From assembly GCA_021323265.1 (NCBI GenBank), contig JAJTCO010000029.1, positions 1 through 41,571 of the forward strand: 41,571 bases of DNA. Direction: 5' to 3'. The notes under the pieces are model-generated. The model ran no database searches. It saw only the letters and a list, made by a program, of their open reading frames with translations, and was not told where the DNA came from. A program made the position numbers and the translations under genes. Positions 1 through 7,575 of the stretch are shown here, piece by piece. This stretch comes from Pseudoduganella sp. (GTDB taxonomy: Bacteria > Pseudomonadota > Gammaproteobacteria > Burkholderiales > Burkholderiaceae_D). Each line of letters begins with the position of its first letter. The stretch's first letter is position 1.

Positions 1-965
1 GCTCCATGGTCGTCGCCGGGCCGGAAGAAGCTCACGCCGTAGATGCCATAGTCCTGCGAATAGAACACGCTGCCCGCAGGCTCGCCCCATTGGCGCTTGC
101 CCGCTTCCTGGCGCGCCTGCTGCAGCACCTCGTCGTAGCCGACCCTTGCCATGATGGGGTTGTGATGGTCGTTCGGCGTTCGGGTGTCAAAAGGCGTGGG
201 CGTGACCTGCGATACCTTTTTCATGACCGGATAGAAGACCTCGGAGTACAGGTTCAGCGAGAAGGCAGTGAAGGCCAGGATGAACAGAAGAATCCAGGTC
301 CACAGGCCGAAAGCCCGGTGCAAATCGAAGTTGAGTTTGGTGCCGCCCCCGCTCCAGCGCACCATCCAGGCCGGTTTCCAACGTTGCCACCAGGTGCGGG
401 CGCCCGTGCTGCGCACGCGGACAGGCAACGTCAGGTAGAAGCCGACAAAGCTGTCCACCACCCAGATCATGGCGATGAACCCCATCAGCCAGATGCCCCA
501 GCGGTCGATTCCCCACATCTCGGGAATGTGCAGGCTGTAATGCAGGCGGTACAGGAAGGAGACGAAGGTCTCCCTGGTGACGGGCCAGACAGCGCCCCAT
601 TCGCGCTTGCCCAGTTCCGCACCGCTGACCGGGTCGACGAACACCTGGTTGAAGCCGGGTTCGGCCAACCTTCCTGTGGCGGGGTCGCGCCGTGGCGAGA
701 CGCCAAGGGCGAGCGACTTGCCCTCCCCCGCATGCAGTGGAACGAAGGAGACGCTTACCTGGGGATAGCGCTGTTCGACCTGCCTGGCCAGCGTCAGCGA
801 CGCCTGCGGCATCCCCGGGGTATGCGCCTCCATGATGTGAGGGTTGAGCAGGTCGTCCAGCTCATGGTCCCAAGAGATGATTGCGCCAGTCACGCCGCTG
901 ACGAAAAGAAAGGCGGCAGTGAGCAAGCCAAGGTAGCGATGGACCACTGTCCAGAATGCACGCAT
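1..965 (-). CDS. PepSY-associated membrane protein (partial, 3' end outside window)
   Basis: The protein is an inner-membrane PepSY_TM-type protein, a family often found next to siderophore receptors and thought to act in iron release or reduction at the membrane. About 321 residues are visible and the C-terminus lies beyond the left edge. An N-terminal membrane segment (about residues 8-32) opens with an HRYLG motif. A periplasmic region follows, then a second His-containing helix (LHYSLHIPEMWG) leading into a membrane segment, and a third (DLHRAFGLW) leading into another; this is the repeated HxxxG-type pattern of the family. The ATG at 965 lies 12 bases after the receptor stop, so the two genes are almost certainly co-transcribed and share the Fur site. 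Family assignment is firm; the exact biochemical role is not known. Confidence 0.85.
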   Translation of the reverse strand, partial: MRAFWTVVHRYLGLLTAAFLFVSGVTGAIISWDHELDDLLNPHIMEAHTPGMPQASLTLARQVEQRYPQVSVSFVPLHAGEGKSLALGVSPRRDPATGRLAEPGFNQVFVDPVSGAELGKREWGAVWPVTRETFVSFLYRLHYSLHIPEMWGIDRWGIWLMGFIAMIWVVDSFVGFYLTLPVRVRSTGARTWWQRWKPAWMVRWSGGGTKLNFDLHRAFGLWTWILLFILAFTAFSLNLYSEVFYPVMKKVSQVTPTPFDTRTPNDHHNPIMARVGYDEVLQQARQEAGKRQWGEPAGSVFYSQDYGIYGVSFFRPGDDHG

Positions 966-977
966 GGGGCCTCCCGC

Positions 978-3116
978 TCAGAAACGGTACTTCAGGCTTG
1001 CCGATACGCTGCGCGGCGCCGCGTAGGTAATGGCGCCGTACGCGGCAAACATGCCGAAGTGCCGCTTGTCGAACAGGTTGTCGATGTTGACCTGCGCCGA
1101 CAACTGCTTGCTGATGTCATAGCGCGCCATCAGGTTCGCCAGGGCGAACGCATCCTGTTCGATCAGGCCATTGGTGTTGGCCGGCGCGGCCGGATCGAGC
1201 GTATAAGTACGGCTCTCCCAATTCACGCCGCCGCCCAGCGTCAGCGCGTCCATCTTGTAGGTGGTGAACACGCGGAACAGCTTGCGCGGGTACACAGAGT
1301 TGACGTCGGCGCCCGCGGCATCCTTGGCGCTGAACTGCGAGTAGCCTGCCGTGGCATTCCAGCCGCGCGCGATCTCGCCCGATACTTCAAACTCAAAGCC
1401 GTCGCTCTTGGCGCCGTTTGCAGCCCGGTAGTAGGCCTCAGGGACGAGCGGGCCATTGCCGTCGCGGTCAACCAGGCCGGCTTCCTGCGCCAGCTTGTCC
1501 TGCTTGATCTTGAACAACACGAAGGATGCATTCACACGGCCGTCGAGGAACTCGCCCTTGATGCCCGCTTCTGCACTCTTGCCCACGACCGGATCAAGCA
1601 TGTTCCCGGCCAGGTCCTTGCGGTTCTGCGGCTGGAAGATGTCGGTGTAGCTGGCGTAGGCGGACAGGTTCTCGTTGATGTCGTACACCACACCGGCATA
1701 CGGTGTCAGTTCGTGGTCATGCTGCATGCGATACGCCGGGCTCCAGGCGCCGGCGCCGGTCTTGTCATAGTTGGTCAGCCGCGCACCGAGGATGGCCTTC
1801 ATCGGGTTCGAGACCGAGAAGCGTGCCACACCGTACAGCGCTTCCTGCTTCGTGACGCTGCTTTCATAGAAACTAGGCGCACTCCATGCCGGTTCGGGAT
1901 AGGCGGAACCGTCCCAGGTGTTGAAATTGCCGACGGGTGGGTAGCCCCCGGCGTAGTCGGCGGCGCGGCTGTCGGCGTGGAATTTCTGCTTGGAGTGCGA
2001 GTAGCCGAAGGCTGCCTCATGTTTGCGACCGGCCAGCTCGAAGGGACCGCTGGTCTGCAGGCTGAAGTCGTCCTGCTTCGTGCTCACAAGGTACGAACCG
2101 GCGAATGCGCCGACACCAATGCCGCTCGCCCGTTCAGGCACGCCCGACAGGTACAGCAGGTAGGAGTCCGCCGTGCGGTCGCCCCGGCTGAAGCTGGCGC
2201 GAGCCTTCCATCCATTGCCAAAGCTGTGTTCCAGGTTGGCGAAGAGGTTCTCGTAGTCCGTGTCCCAGCGGGTCCAGTCGGCTGAGGAAGTCTTGGAAAC
2301 GTCCCAATCGGTCTTGCTGCCGTCGGTGTACCAGTACGGCAGACCGCCCCACATCGGACCTTTCGGTTCGTTCTTCTGGCGGCTGATGCCGGCGGACAGC
2401 ACGGTACCTGGCGCAAGATCCGCTTCCACCGTGCCATAGAACGTGCGGCTCTTGCCCTGCAACAGGTCCACCCAGCTGTCGCCGCGCTGGAACTCACCCG
2501 CCACGCGGGCCCGCACGGTACCGTCGGCGTTCACGGCGGTCGACACATCCAGCAGTGCGCGGCGCTGGTTCCAGCTGCCCACGCCGATTTCCGCCGAGCC
2601 GGTCAGTTCCTTGCTGGTGGCGCGCTTGCGCACCAGGTTGATGGCGGCCGACGGATTGCCCGCGCCGGTCGTCAGGCCGGTGGCGCCGCGCACGATCTCC
2701 ACGCGCTCGTAGATGGCCAGGCTTCCCACCACTTCGCCCGAGCTCCACGGCTGGTCCCAGGTGGTAGGCACACCGTCGATTTGCAGGTTGTCGATGTCGA
2801 AGCCGCGCGCCGTGAAGCCCGCACGGTGTGTTTCATACTGGTTCACGGAAACGCCGGTGGCGTTGTTCACCACATCCGTGACGGTCTGCAGGGACTGGTC
2901 CTCGATGCGCTGGCGCGTAAAGACGGACACCGATTGCGGCGTGTCGCGCAGGGATATGCTCAATGGGGTGGCGGTGCGGGCCTTGTCGGCCGTGTAGGAG
3001 TTCTCGCCCAGCTTTTGCGCTGTCACTTCAATCTGCGGCATGACGGCGCCATCGTCCGCCATCGCTGCCATAGGGAATGCCAAGCCGACCAGAACGGCCA
3101 ATTGTTTCATCTTCAT
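978..3116 (-). CDS. TonB-dependent siderophore receptor
   Basis: This is a 712-residue outer-membrane receptor that imports ferric siderophores using energy from TonB-ExbBD. A signal peptide ends at the AMA motif at residue 20. A plug domain follows (about 50-160), with the typical LRDTPQSVSVFTRQRI and ARGFDIDNLQIDGVP stretches. The rest is a 22-strand-type barrel ending in the terminal Phe (SLKYRF) used for barrel assembly. The segment AYASYTDIFQPQ is characteristic of the FpvA/FhuE-like siderophore group. It is the first gene of a two-gene operon with the PepSY protein. A Fur-box-like sequence lies about 90 bases upstream. The siderophore cannot be named from the sequence, and no siderophore synthesis genes are nearby, so use of a foreign siderophore is possible. 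Confidence 0.95.
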   Translation of the reverse strand: MKMKQLAVLVGLAFPMAAMADDGAVMPQIEVTAQKLGENSYTADKARTATPLSISLRDTPQSVSVFTRQRIEDQSLQTVTDVVNNATGVSVNQYETHRAGFTARGFDIDNLQIDGVPTTWDQPWSSGEVVGSLAIYERVEIVRGATGLTTGAGNPSAAINLVRKRATSKELTGSAEIGVGSWNQRRALLDVSTAVNADGTVRARVAGEFQRGDSWVDLLQGKSRTFYGTVEADLAPGTVLSAGISRQKNEPKGPMWGGLPYWYTDGSKTDWDVSKTSSADWTRWDTDYENLFANLEHSFGNGWKARASFSRGDRTADSYLLYLSGVPERASGIGVGAFAGSYLVSTKQDDFSLQTSGPFELAGRKHEAAFGYSHSKQKFHADSRAADYAGGYPPVGNFNTWDGSAYPEPAWSAPSFYESSVTKQEALYGVARFSVSNPMKAILGARLTNYDKTGAGAWSPAYRMQHDHELTPYAGVVYDINENLSAYASYTDIFQPQNRKDLAGNMLDPVVGKSAEAGIKGEFLDGRVNASFVLFKIKQDKLAQEAGLVDRDGNGPLVPEAYYRAANGAKSDGFEFEVSGEIARGWNATAGYSQFSAKDAAGADVNSVYPRKLFRVFTTYKMDALTLGGGVNWESRTYTLDPAAPANTNGLIEQDAFALANLMARYDISKQLSAQVNIDNLFDKRHFGMFAAYGAITYAAPRSVSASLKYRF

Positions 3117-3204
3117 CTGTACCTCAACCAGTTAAACACTCTTGTGCTTGTGATTAGCTGGCATTCCACGTACAGATGGCTGGCTCCTTATTCAAACCCT
3201 TAAA

Positions 3205-3219
3205 TGATAACGATTCTCA
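3205..3219 (-). promoter_or_regulatory. Fur box upstream of siderophore receptor
   Basis: TGATAAC-G-ATTCTCA matches 12 of 14 positions of the 7-1-7 Fur inverted repeat. It lies about 90 bases upstream of the receptor start and is the only clearly AT-rich operator in this gap. Iron-dependent repression of the receptor-PepSY operon is inferred. Confidence 0.8.
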
Positions 3220-3242
3220 TCTAATTGTCAAATTTCCTGAAC

Positions 3243-3256
3243 TTGACCCAGATCAT
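3243..3256 (+). promoter_or_regulatory. CRP/FNR-family site upstream of the usp-phaC pair
   Basis: TTGACCCAGATCAT matches the TTGAT-N4-ATCAA FNR-type palindrome at 8 of 10 defined bases. Its centre (3249.5) is 41.5 bases before a start point near 3291 predicted from a -10-like TAGACT at 3279-3284. That is the class II activator position. Low-oxygen activation by an FNR/Anr-like protein is inferred. Confidence 0.5.
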
Positions 3257-3313
3257 GCCCATGCCTGGCGATGAAGCCTAGACTTCCCGCATCAGTTACC
3301 GAAGGAGGCTGTC

Positions 3314-4153
3314 ATGGCAGTGAAATCCATTGTGGTACATGTGAATCGGTCATCCGATACCGCGCGCCGCGTGCGCCTGGCGGCGCAGATTGCCGCAATG
3401 TTCCGCAGTCGCCTGATCGGCGCCGCCATGAGCGGAGTATCGCGTTACCTGACAATGGATTACGCCACGTCGATGGGCGTCAGCCTTGCCGCGGAAGCCA
3501 TGGAAGAAGCGCGCGCACAAGCGCGGGCAGCCTTGCAGGACTTCGAGCTGCAATGCGCGACGCTCGATGTCGCATCCTACGAATCGCGCCTGCTCGACGA
3601 TCAGGCCGCAGATGGACTCGTCCTCCAGTCCCGCTACTGCGACCTGGTGGTCCTGGGCCAGGCAACCCCGGACGATGTCTTCATTCCGTTGGCGGAGGAA
3701 ACTCCGGAATACGTCGCGACCAATAGCGCGCGTCCGGTGCTGGTCGTGCCCTATGCAGGGCACTTTGCCGCACCATTTCGGCGCATCCTGGTTGCCTGGG
3801 ATGGCAGCATGGAAGCGACGCGCGCAGTCACGGCTGCCCTTCCGCTGATGCAGCAGGCCGACCAGGTGTCACTGGTGGTATTCAATGCCGAGCGCCAACC
3901 CGGCGTGCATGGTAGCGAACCGGGGGCCGACATGGCACTCTATCTGGCACGCCATGGCATCGAAGTGGAAGTGTCCTCGCAGGTGACGACTATCGATATC
4001 GGCTCCGCCCTGCTCTCGCACGCAGCGGACATCGATGCCGATCTGCTGGTCATGGGCTGCTATAGCCACAGCCGCCTGCGCGAGATCATGCTGGGCGGCG
4101 CCACGCGCACGATACTGCAAAGCATGACGCTTCCTGTACTGATGGCGCACTAG
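3314..4153 (+). CDS. Tandem-domain universal stress protein (UspA family)
   Basis: This 279-residue cytoplasmic protein holds two Usp domains, about residues 1-150 and 155-279. The second keeps the nucleotide-binding signature near its end: MGCYSHSRLREIMLGGATRTI follows the G-x2-G-x9-G-S/T pattern loosely and leads into the usual terminal strand (LPVLMAH). The first domain also ends in the standard strand (RPVLVVPY) but its glycine motif is degenerate, so only the second half may bind ATP. A strong ribosome site (GAAGGAGG, 3301-3308) fixes the ATG. The PHA synthase starts 16 bases after the stop, suggesting one transcript. Such two-domain Usp proteins are often induced by low oxygen or starvation, in line with the FNR-like site upstream. 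Confidence 0.92.
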   Translation: MAVKSIVVHVNRSSDTARRVRLAAQIAAMFRSRLIGAAMSGVSRYLTMDYATSMGVSLAAEAMEEARAQARAALQDFELQCATLDVASYESRLLDDQAADGLVLQSRYCDLVVLGQATPDDVFIPLAEETPEYVATNSARPVLVVPYAGHFAAPFRRILVAWDGSMEATRAVTAALPLMQQADQVSLVVFNAERQPGVHGSEPGADMALYLARHGIEVEVSSQVTTIDIGSALLSHAADIDADLLVMGCYSHSRLREIMLGGATRTILQSMTLPVLMAH

Positions 4154-4169
4154 CGCTATACTGATCCGC

Positions 4170-5780
4170 ATGCCGAATCCATTCGTCCAAGTCGCCGCCG
4201 CGTGGCTGGCGCACCCGCTGGAAATGGCCCGGGCGTGGCAGGAACTCTCCACGGTCGCCTGGGCCAGCGGCATGCCTGCGCCTTTGGCGGAAGCGGCCGA
4301 AGGCGACGACCGCTTTGCCGACGAAGCCTGGCGCACCAACCCCTATTTCCACGGCTTGATGCAGCAATACCTTGGCTTCACGCGCACCCTGGAACGCCAG
4401 GTCTACGATACGCCTGGTGTGGATGAGCGCGATGCGCGCAGCGCTGCTTTCTGGCTGCGCCATTGGTGCAACGCCGTGGCGCCCAGCAACTTCCTGTTCA
4501 CCAACCCGGTTGCTCTGCGGCGCGCTTTCGACACTGCGGGCGCCAGCCTGCGCCACGGCTTCGAGGAGTGGCTGCGCGACCTGCTGGCGGGTGACCTGCG
4601 CATGGTCGACCGCAATGCCTTCCAGATAGGTCGCGACCTTGCCGCAACGCCTGGACGCGTGGTGCTGCGCAACCCGATAATGGAACTGATCCAGTACACG
4701 CCGGTGCAACGCCAGGTCCATTCCGTGCCGCTGGTCCTGGTCCCGCCATGGATCAACAAGTACTACATCCTCGATCTGACTGAACAGCAAAGCATGGTGC
4801 GCCACTTGCTTGCGCAAGGCTTCGATGTCTTTGTCATCAGCTGGAAGAACCCCGGCGCCGCGCTGGCCGGGCTCACGTTCGAGGACCATTTGTTCGATGG
4901 CATCATGGCCGCCATCGACGCGGCGCGCGCCATTGCCGGCGTGCCGCAAGTGCATGCCGTAGGCTACTGCATCGGTGGGACGGCCCTGGCCGCCCTCATG
5001 GCGTGGCTGAACCGGCACCATCGCAGCGCGAGCGAGATCCCGGTGACGCACTGGACCCTGCTGGCCAGCTTGACCGACTTTTCCAAGCCGGGCGATGTCG
5101 CCAGCTTCATCAACGAGGAAAGCGTGGCGCTGCTCGACAGCCTGATGGCGCGCCAGGGCTACCTCGATTCGCAGCAGATCGGCTGGAGCTTCCGGATGCT
5201 GCGTCCGAACACGCAGGTGTGGCGCTACGTGGTGCACAAGTACCTGCTCGGCGAGCCGGCGCCCGCCCTGGCGCCCCTGGCATGGAATGCCGACGGCACG
5301 CGCCAGCCGCGCGCCACGCAAACCTTCTGCCTGCGCGAACTCTACCAGGCCAATAGACTGGTGCAGCCCGATGCGCTCGAAATCCGTGGCGAGAAACTCG
5401 ATCTCGGTCGCATCCGCCAGCCCCTGTATGCCGTGGGGGCGGTGGCGGATCACATCACGCCATGGCGCAGCACCTATCGCGGGGCGGCGCGGATCGGCGC
5501 CGAGACACGTTTCGTGCTGACCGCGTCCGGCCACATCCTGGGCATCATCAATCCCCCGGGCGCCAACGGCAAGCAACGCTACTGGTCGGCGCCACTCGTC
5601 CCCGACCAGGACCCGAAGGACTGGCTTGCCGCGCAAACGCCCAATCCCGGCTCATGGTGGCAGGATTGGACGGAATGGCTGGCGGCGCGCTGCGGCAACC
5701 TGCGCCAACCGTCCGCAGCGGCACACCCGGACTACCCCTGGCTCGGCGAGGCACCTGGTGTCTATGTCCGCGAGCCCTAG
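4170..5780 (+). CDS. phaC: Poly(3-hydroxyalkanoate) synthase, PhaC family
   Basis: The enzyme polymerises hydroxyacyl-CoA into storage polyester at the granule surface. At 536 residues it is shorter than typical class I synthases of about 590. An N-terminal PhaC_N-like region (about 50-210) precedes an alpha/beta-hydrolase core. The lipase-like box GYCIGG carries the nucleophile Cys267. The rest of the triad is visible as Asp427 (VADHITPW) and His455 (SGHILGIINPP). The segments VPPWINKYYILDL and FVISWKNP are standard PhaC sequence. No good Shine-Dalgarno sequence precedes the ATG, so translation may be coupled to the upstream usp gene. No phasin, phaA or phaB gene is nearby, so this may be a secondary synthase. 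The assignment is strong; substrate chain length cannot be told. Confidence 0.92.
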   Translation: MPNPFVQVAAAWLAHPLEMARAWQELSTVAWASGMPAPLAEAAEGDDRFADEAWRTNPYFHGLMQQYLGFTRTLERQVYDTPGVDERDARSAAFWLRHWCNAVAPSNFLFTNPVALRRAFDTAGASLRHGFEEWLRDLLAGDLRMVDRNAFQIGRDLAATPGRVVLRNPIMELIQYTPVQRQVHSVPLVLVPPWINKYYILDLTEQQSMVRHLLAQGFDVFVISWKNPGAALAGLTFEDHLFDGIMAAIDAARAIAGVPQVHAVGYCIGGTALAALMAWLNRHHRSASEIPVTHWTLLASLTDFSKPGDVASFINEESVALLDSLMARQGYLDSQQIGWSFRMLRPNTQVWRYVVHKYLLGEPAPALAPLAWNADGTRQPRATQTFCLRELYQANRLVQPDALEIRGEKLDLGRIRQPLYAVGAVADHITPWRSTYRGAARIGAETRFVLTASGHILGIINPPGANGKQRYWSAPLVPDQDPKDWLAAQTPNPGSWWQDWTEWLAARCGNLRQPSAAAHPDYPWLGEAPGVYVREP

Positions 5781-5830
5781 CGGCTGCGTCTTCGGCTGCA
5801 GGCAGACCAGTCGCCCGCCCCTTGTTACAC

Positions 5831-5848
5831 TTGTCTCACTTGAGACAA
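5831..5848. repeat. Near-perfect palindrome after phaC
   Basis: TTGTCTCACTTGAGACAA is an inverted repeat with 8-base arms and a 2-base centre. It lies 50 bases after the phaC stop and 163 bases before the M35 protease start. No T-run follows it, so a dimeric-repressor operator is as likely as a terminator. The rest of this 231-base gap shows no convincing promoter. Confidence 0.45.
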
Positions 5849-5955
5849 ATCCGCCCGCAATGTTCAAGTCTTAACGGCAATGTTGTTGAAATGACGACAG
5901 CGCTTCACATGACTGTTGAATTAAGTTGAACTGCCCGTCCGTCCCCATCAAGATT

Positions 5956-5979
5956 GGTCCACGGACCGACTAACGGTCC
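5956..5979 (+). repeat. Two mutually exclusive small hairpins in the M35 leader
   Basis: GGTCC (5956-5960) can pair with GGACC (5963-5967). Alternatively GGACCG (5963-5968) can pair with CGGTCC (5974-5979). The middle arm is shared, so only one stem can form at a time. The site is 33 bases before the start codon. Function is unknown. Confidence 0.35.
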
Positions 5980-6011
5980 TTTACAACATCAATCACCGGA
6001 CGGAGAGACTA

Positions 6012-7073
6012 ATGAACTTGAAACACCTTGGCGGCTTTGCACTGGCGGCAACCTTCAGCTTTGGCGCCTACGCGGCGGATGGCCTGAGCGCCAGCATCAG
6101 CATGGACAAGCGCGCGCTGGGCCCACGCGACGACGTGGTGGTCCACGTCACCCTGACCAATACCTCGGCCGTGCCGCAATACGTACTGAAATGGCATACC
6201 CCGTTCGGGGACATCGAGGAGTCGCTGTTCAGCGTGACCCGTGATGGCGCCCCGGTTCCGTACGAAGGCATGCACGTCAAGCGCGCCGCGCCCACTGCCG
6301 CCGATTACTACGTAATCCAGCCAGGCAAGTCGCACAAGGTGACGGTCGAACTGTCCCAGATGTACAACATGAGCATCTCGGGCGACTACTCGATCCGCTA
6401 CAGCACCAAGTCGCCTAAGCTGTTCAGCAACGTCGACCCGGCCGGCAAGGTGGTCGACAAGAAGCAGTCCGACACCCTGCAGTCGGAAGCGCTGACCGTG
6501 TCGATCGAAGGGACCCTGCCGCGCGGCAGCGTGGCCAAGGCGCCGACTCCGACGCCTGGCGCCGCCGGCCTGTCCTTCAACCGCTGCACCGCATCGCAGC
6601 AGGCGGACATCAACAGCGCCGTGTCGACCGCGCAGGGCATGTCCAACGACAGCGTCGCCTACCTGGGCGCCAACAAGACCGGGCCGCGCTACACCAAGTG
6701 GTTCGGTACTTATGACGCTGGCCGCTATTCCACCGTCAAGGCCCACTTCAACGCGATCAAGGATGCCTTCGACACCAAGCCGATCACCGTCGATTGCGGC
6801 TGCAAGAAGACCTACTACGCGTACGTGTACCCGACCCAGCCTTACACCATCTACGTGTGCAAGGCCTTCTGGAGCGCACCAATGGCCGGCACCGACTCCA
6901 AGGGCGGCACCCTGGTGCACGAGATGAGCCACTTCAACGTGGTCGCAGGTACGGATGACCACGCATACGGCCAGTCGGCCGCGGCCAGCCTGGCCATCAG
7001 CAACCCGGCCCAGGCAGTCGACAATGCAGACTCGCACGAATATTTCGGCGAGAACACCCCTGCCCTGCAGTAA
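6012..7073 (+). CDS. Secreted M35 (deuterolysin/peptidyl-Lys type) metalloendopeptidase
   Basis: This 353-residue exported zinc protease has a signal peptide ending near AYA (residue 21). An N-terminal beta-sandwich-like domain spans about 24-168, a Pro/Thr linker (APTPTPG) lies near 177-183, and the catalytic domain covers about 188-353. The aspzincin signature is complete: HEMSH at 303-307 gives His303, Glu304 and His307, and GTDDHAYG at 313-320 supplies Asp316 as the third zinc ligand. This GTxDxxYG form is typical of peptidyl-Lys endopeptidases, so cleavage before lysine is plausible. The ATG follows a GGAGAG ribosome site. The gene converges on a small gene whose product resembles its N-terminal domain. 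That domain is probably the propeptide or an inhibitory prodomain, which is inferred from its place in the protein. Confidence 0.93.
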   Translation: MNLKHLGGFALAATFSFGAYAADGLSASISMDKRALGPRDDVVVHVTLTNTSAVPQYVLKWHTPFGDIEESLFSVTRDGAPVPYEGMHVKRAAPTAADYYVIQPGKSHKVTVELSQMYNMSISGDYSIRYSTKSPKLFSNVDPAGKVVDKKQSDTLQSEALTVSIEGTLPRGSVAKAPTPTPGAAGLSFNRCTASQQADINSAVSTAQGMSNDSVAYLGANKTGPRYTKWFGTYDAGRYSTVKAHFNAIKDAFDTKPITVDCGCKKTYYAYVYPTQPYTIYVCKAFWSAPMAGTDSKGGTLVHEMSHFNVVAGTDDHAYGQSAAASLAISNPAQAVDNADSHEYFGENTPALQ

Positions 7074-7088
7074 GCACTGATACGCCGC

Positions 7089-7544
7089 TCACCTGCCGGT
7101 ATGCTCGAAGCGTACCGGTCCAACGGTGAGCGGCTTTTTCTCTCCCGCCAACAGGTAGTGCCCGCTATAGCTGATCGTATAGGCGTGACGGCCCGGCTTG
7201 AAGGCGTAGGCACGCCCCAGGTCGATGGCATTGCGCCGCGACGCCCCCGGGGCCAGCGTGAGGTAATCCTCGTCGGTCAGCGGCCCGCGCTTGACCATGA
7301 TGCCCTGGTACACCAGCGGTTCACCGGTGGCGGCATCGCGCACGTCGAACAGCTTGCCGTACATTTCCTCTTCATCGGCCAGGGCATGCAGGACTTTGAC
7401 CGGTTGCTTTCCACGGTTGGCCACGTTGATCTGGGCCACGGGCGCGCCACTGGCGCTCACGACGTCAAGTTTTAGCTCGAGCACTGCTGGTTCTCCTGCT
7501 TGCGCGGCGCCTGCGAGAAGCAAAGCTGCAAGATTGATTTTCAC
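7089..7544 (-). CDS. Small secreted protein resembling the M35 protease N-terminal domain
   Basis: This 151-residue protein has a signal peptide (cleavage near AQA, residue 16) and a single domain. It aligns along most of its length with residues 24-165 of the neighbouring M35 protease. Both share an LF-V core, a VPYEGMHVKR versus VYQGIMVKRG stretch, a DY followed by a P-G turn, and a closing YSIRYS versus YTISYS strand. No catalytic domain is present. The start is GTG at 7544, with CGAGG at 7551-7555 as ribosome site; an ATG a few bases upstream runs straight into a stop. The gene begins 31 bases after the hybrid kinase stop, so it may belong to that transcript, and it converges on the protease with a 15-base gap. 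A secreted inhibitor or folding helper for the protease is the natural hypothesis but is unproven. Confidence 0.8.
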   Translation of the reverse strand: MKINLAALLLAGAAQAGEPAVLELKLDVVSASGAPVAQINVANRGKQPVKVLHALADEEEMYGKLFDVRDAATGEPLVYQGIMVKRGPLTDEDYLTLAPGASRRNAIDLGRAYAFKPGRHAYTISYSGHYLLAGEKKPLTVGPVRFEHTGR

Positions 7545-7575
7545 TTCATACCTCGTTACACGTGAAACTTCCTGT

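Noticed and set aside
6..2285. Long + strand reading frame of 759 codons opposite the PepSY and receptor genes
   Set aside because: It lies antisense to two well-recognised genes, has low-complexity His/Arg/Val-rich sequence with no family features, and arises from high GC codon bias.
4086..5636. Minus-strand frame of 516 codons opposite phaC
   Set aside because: phaC has all catalytic motifs on the other strand. The antisense frame shows no domain or ribosome site.
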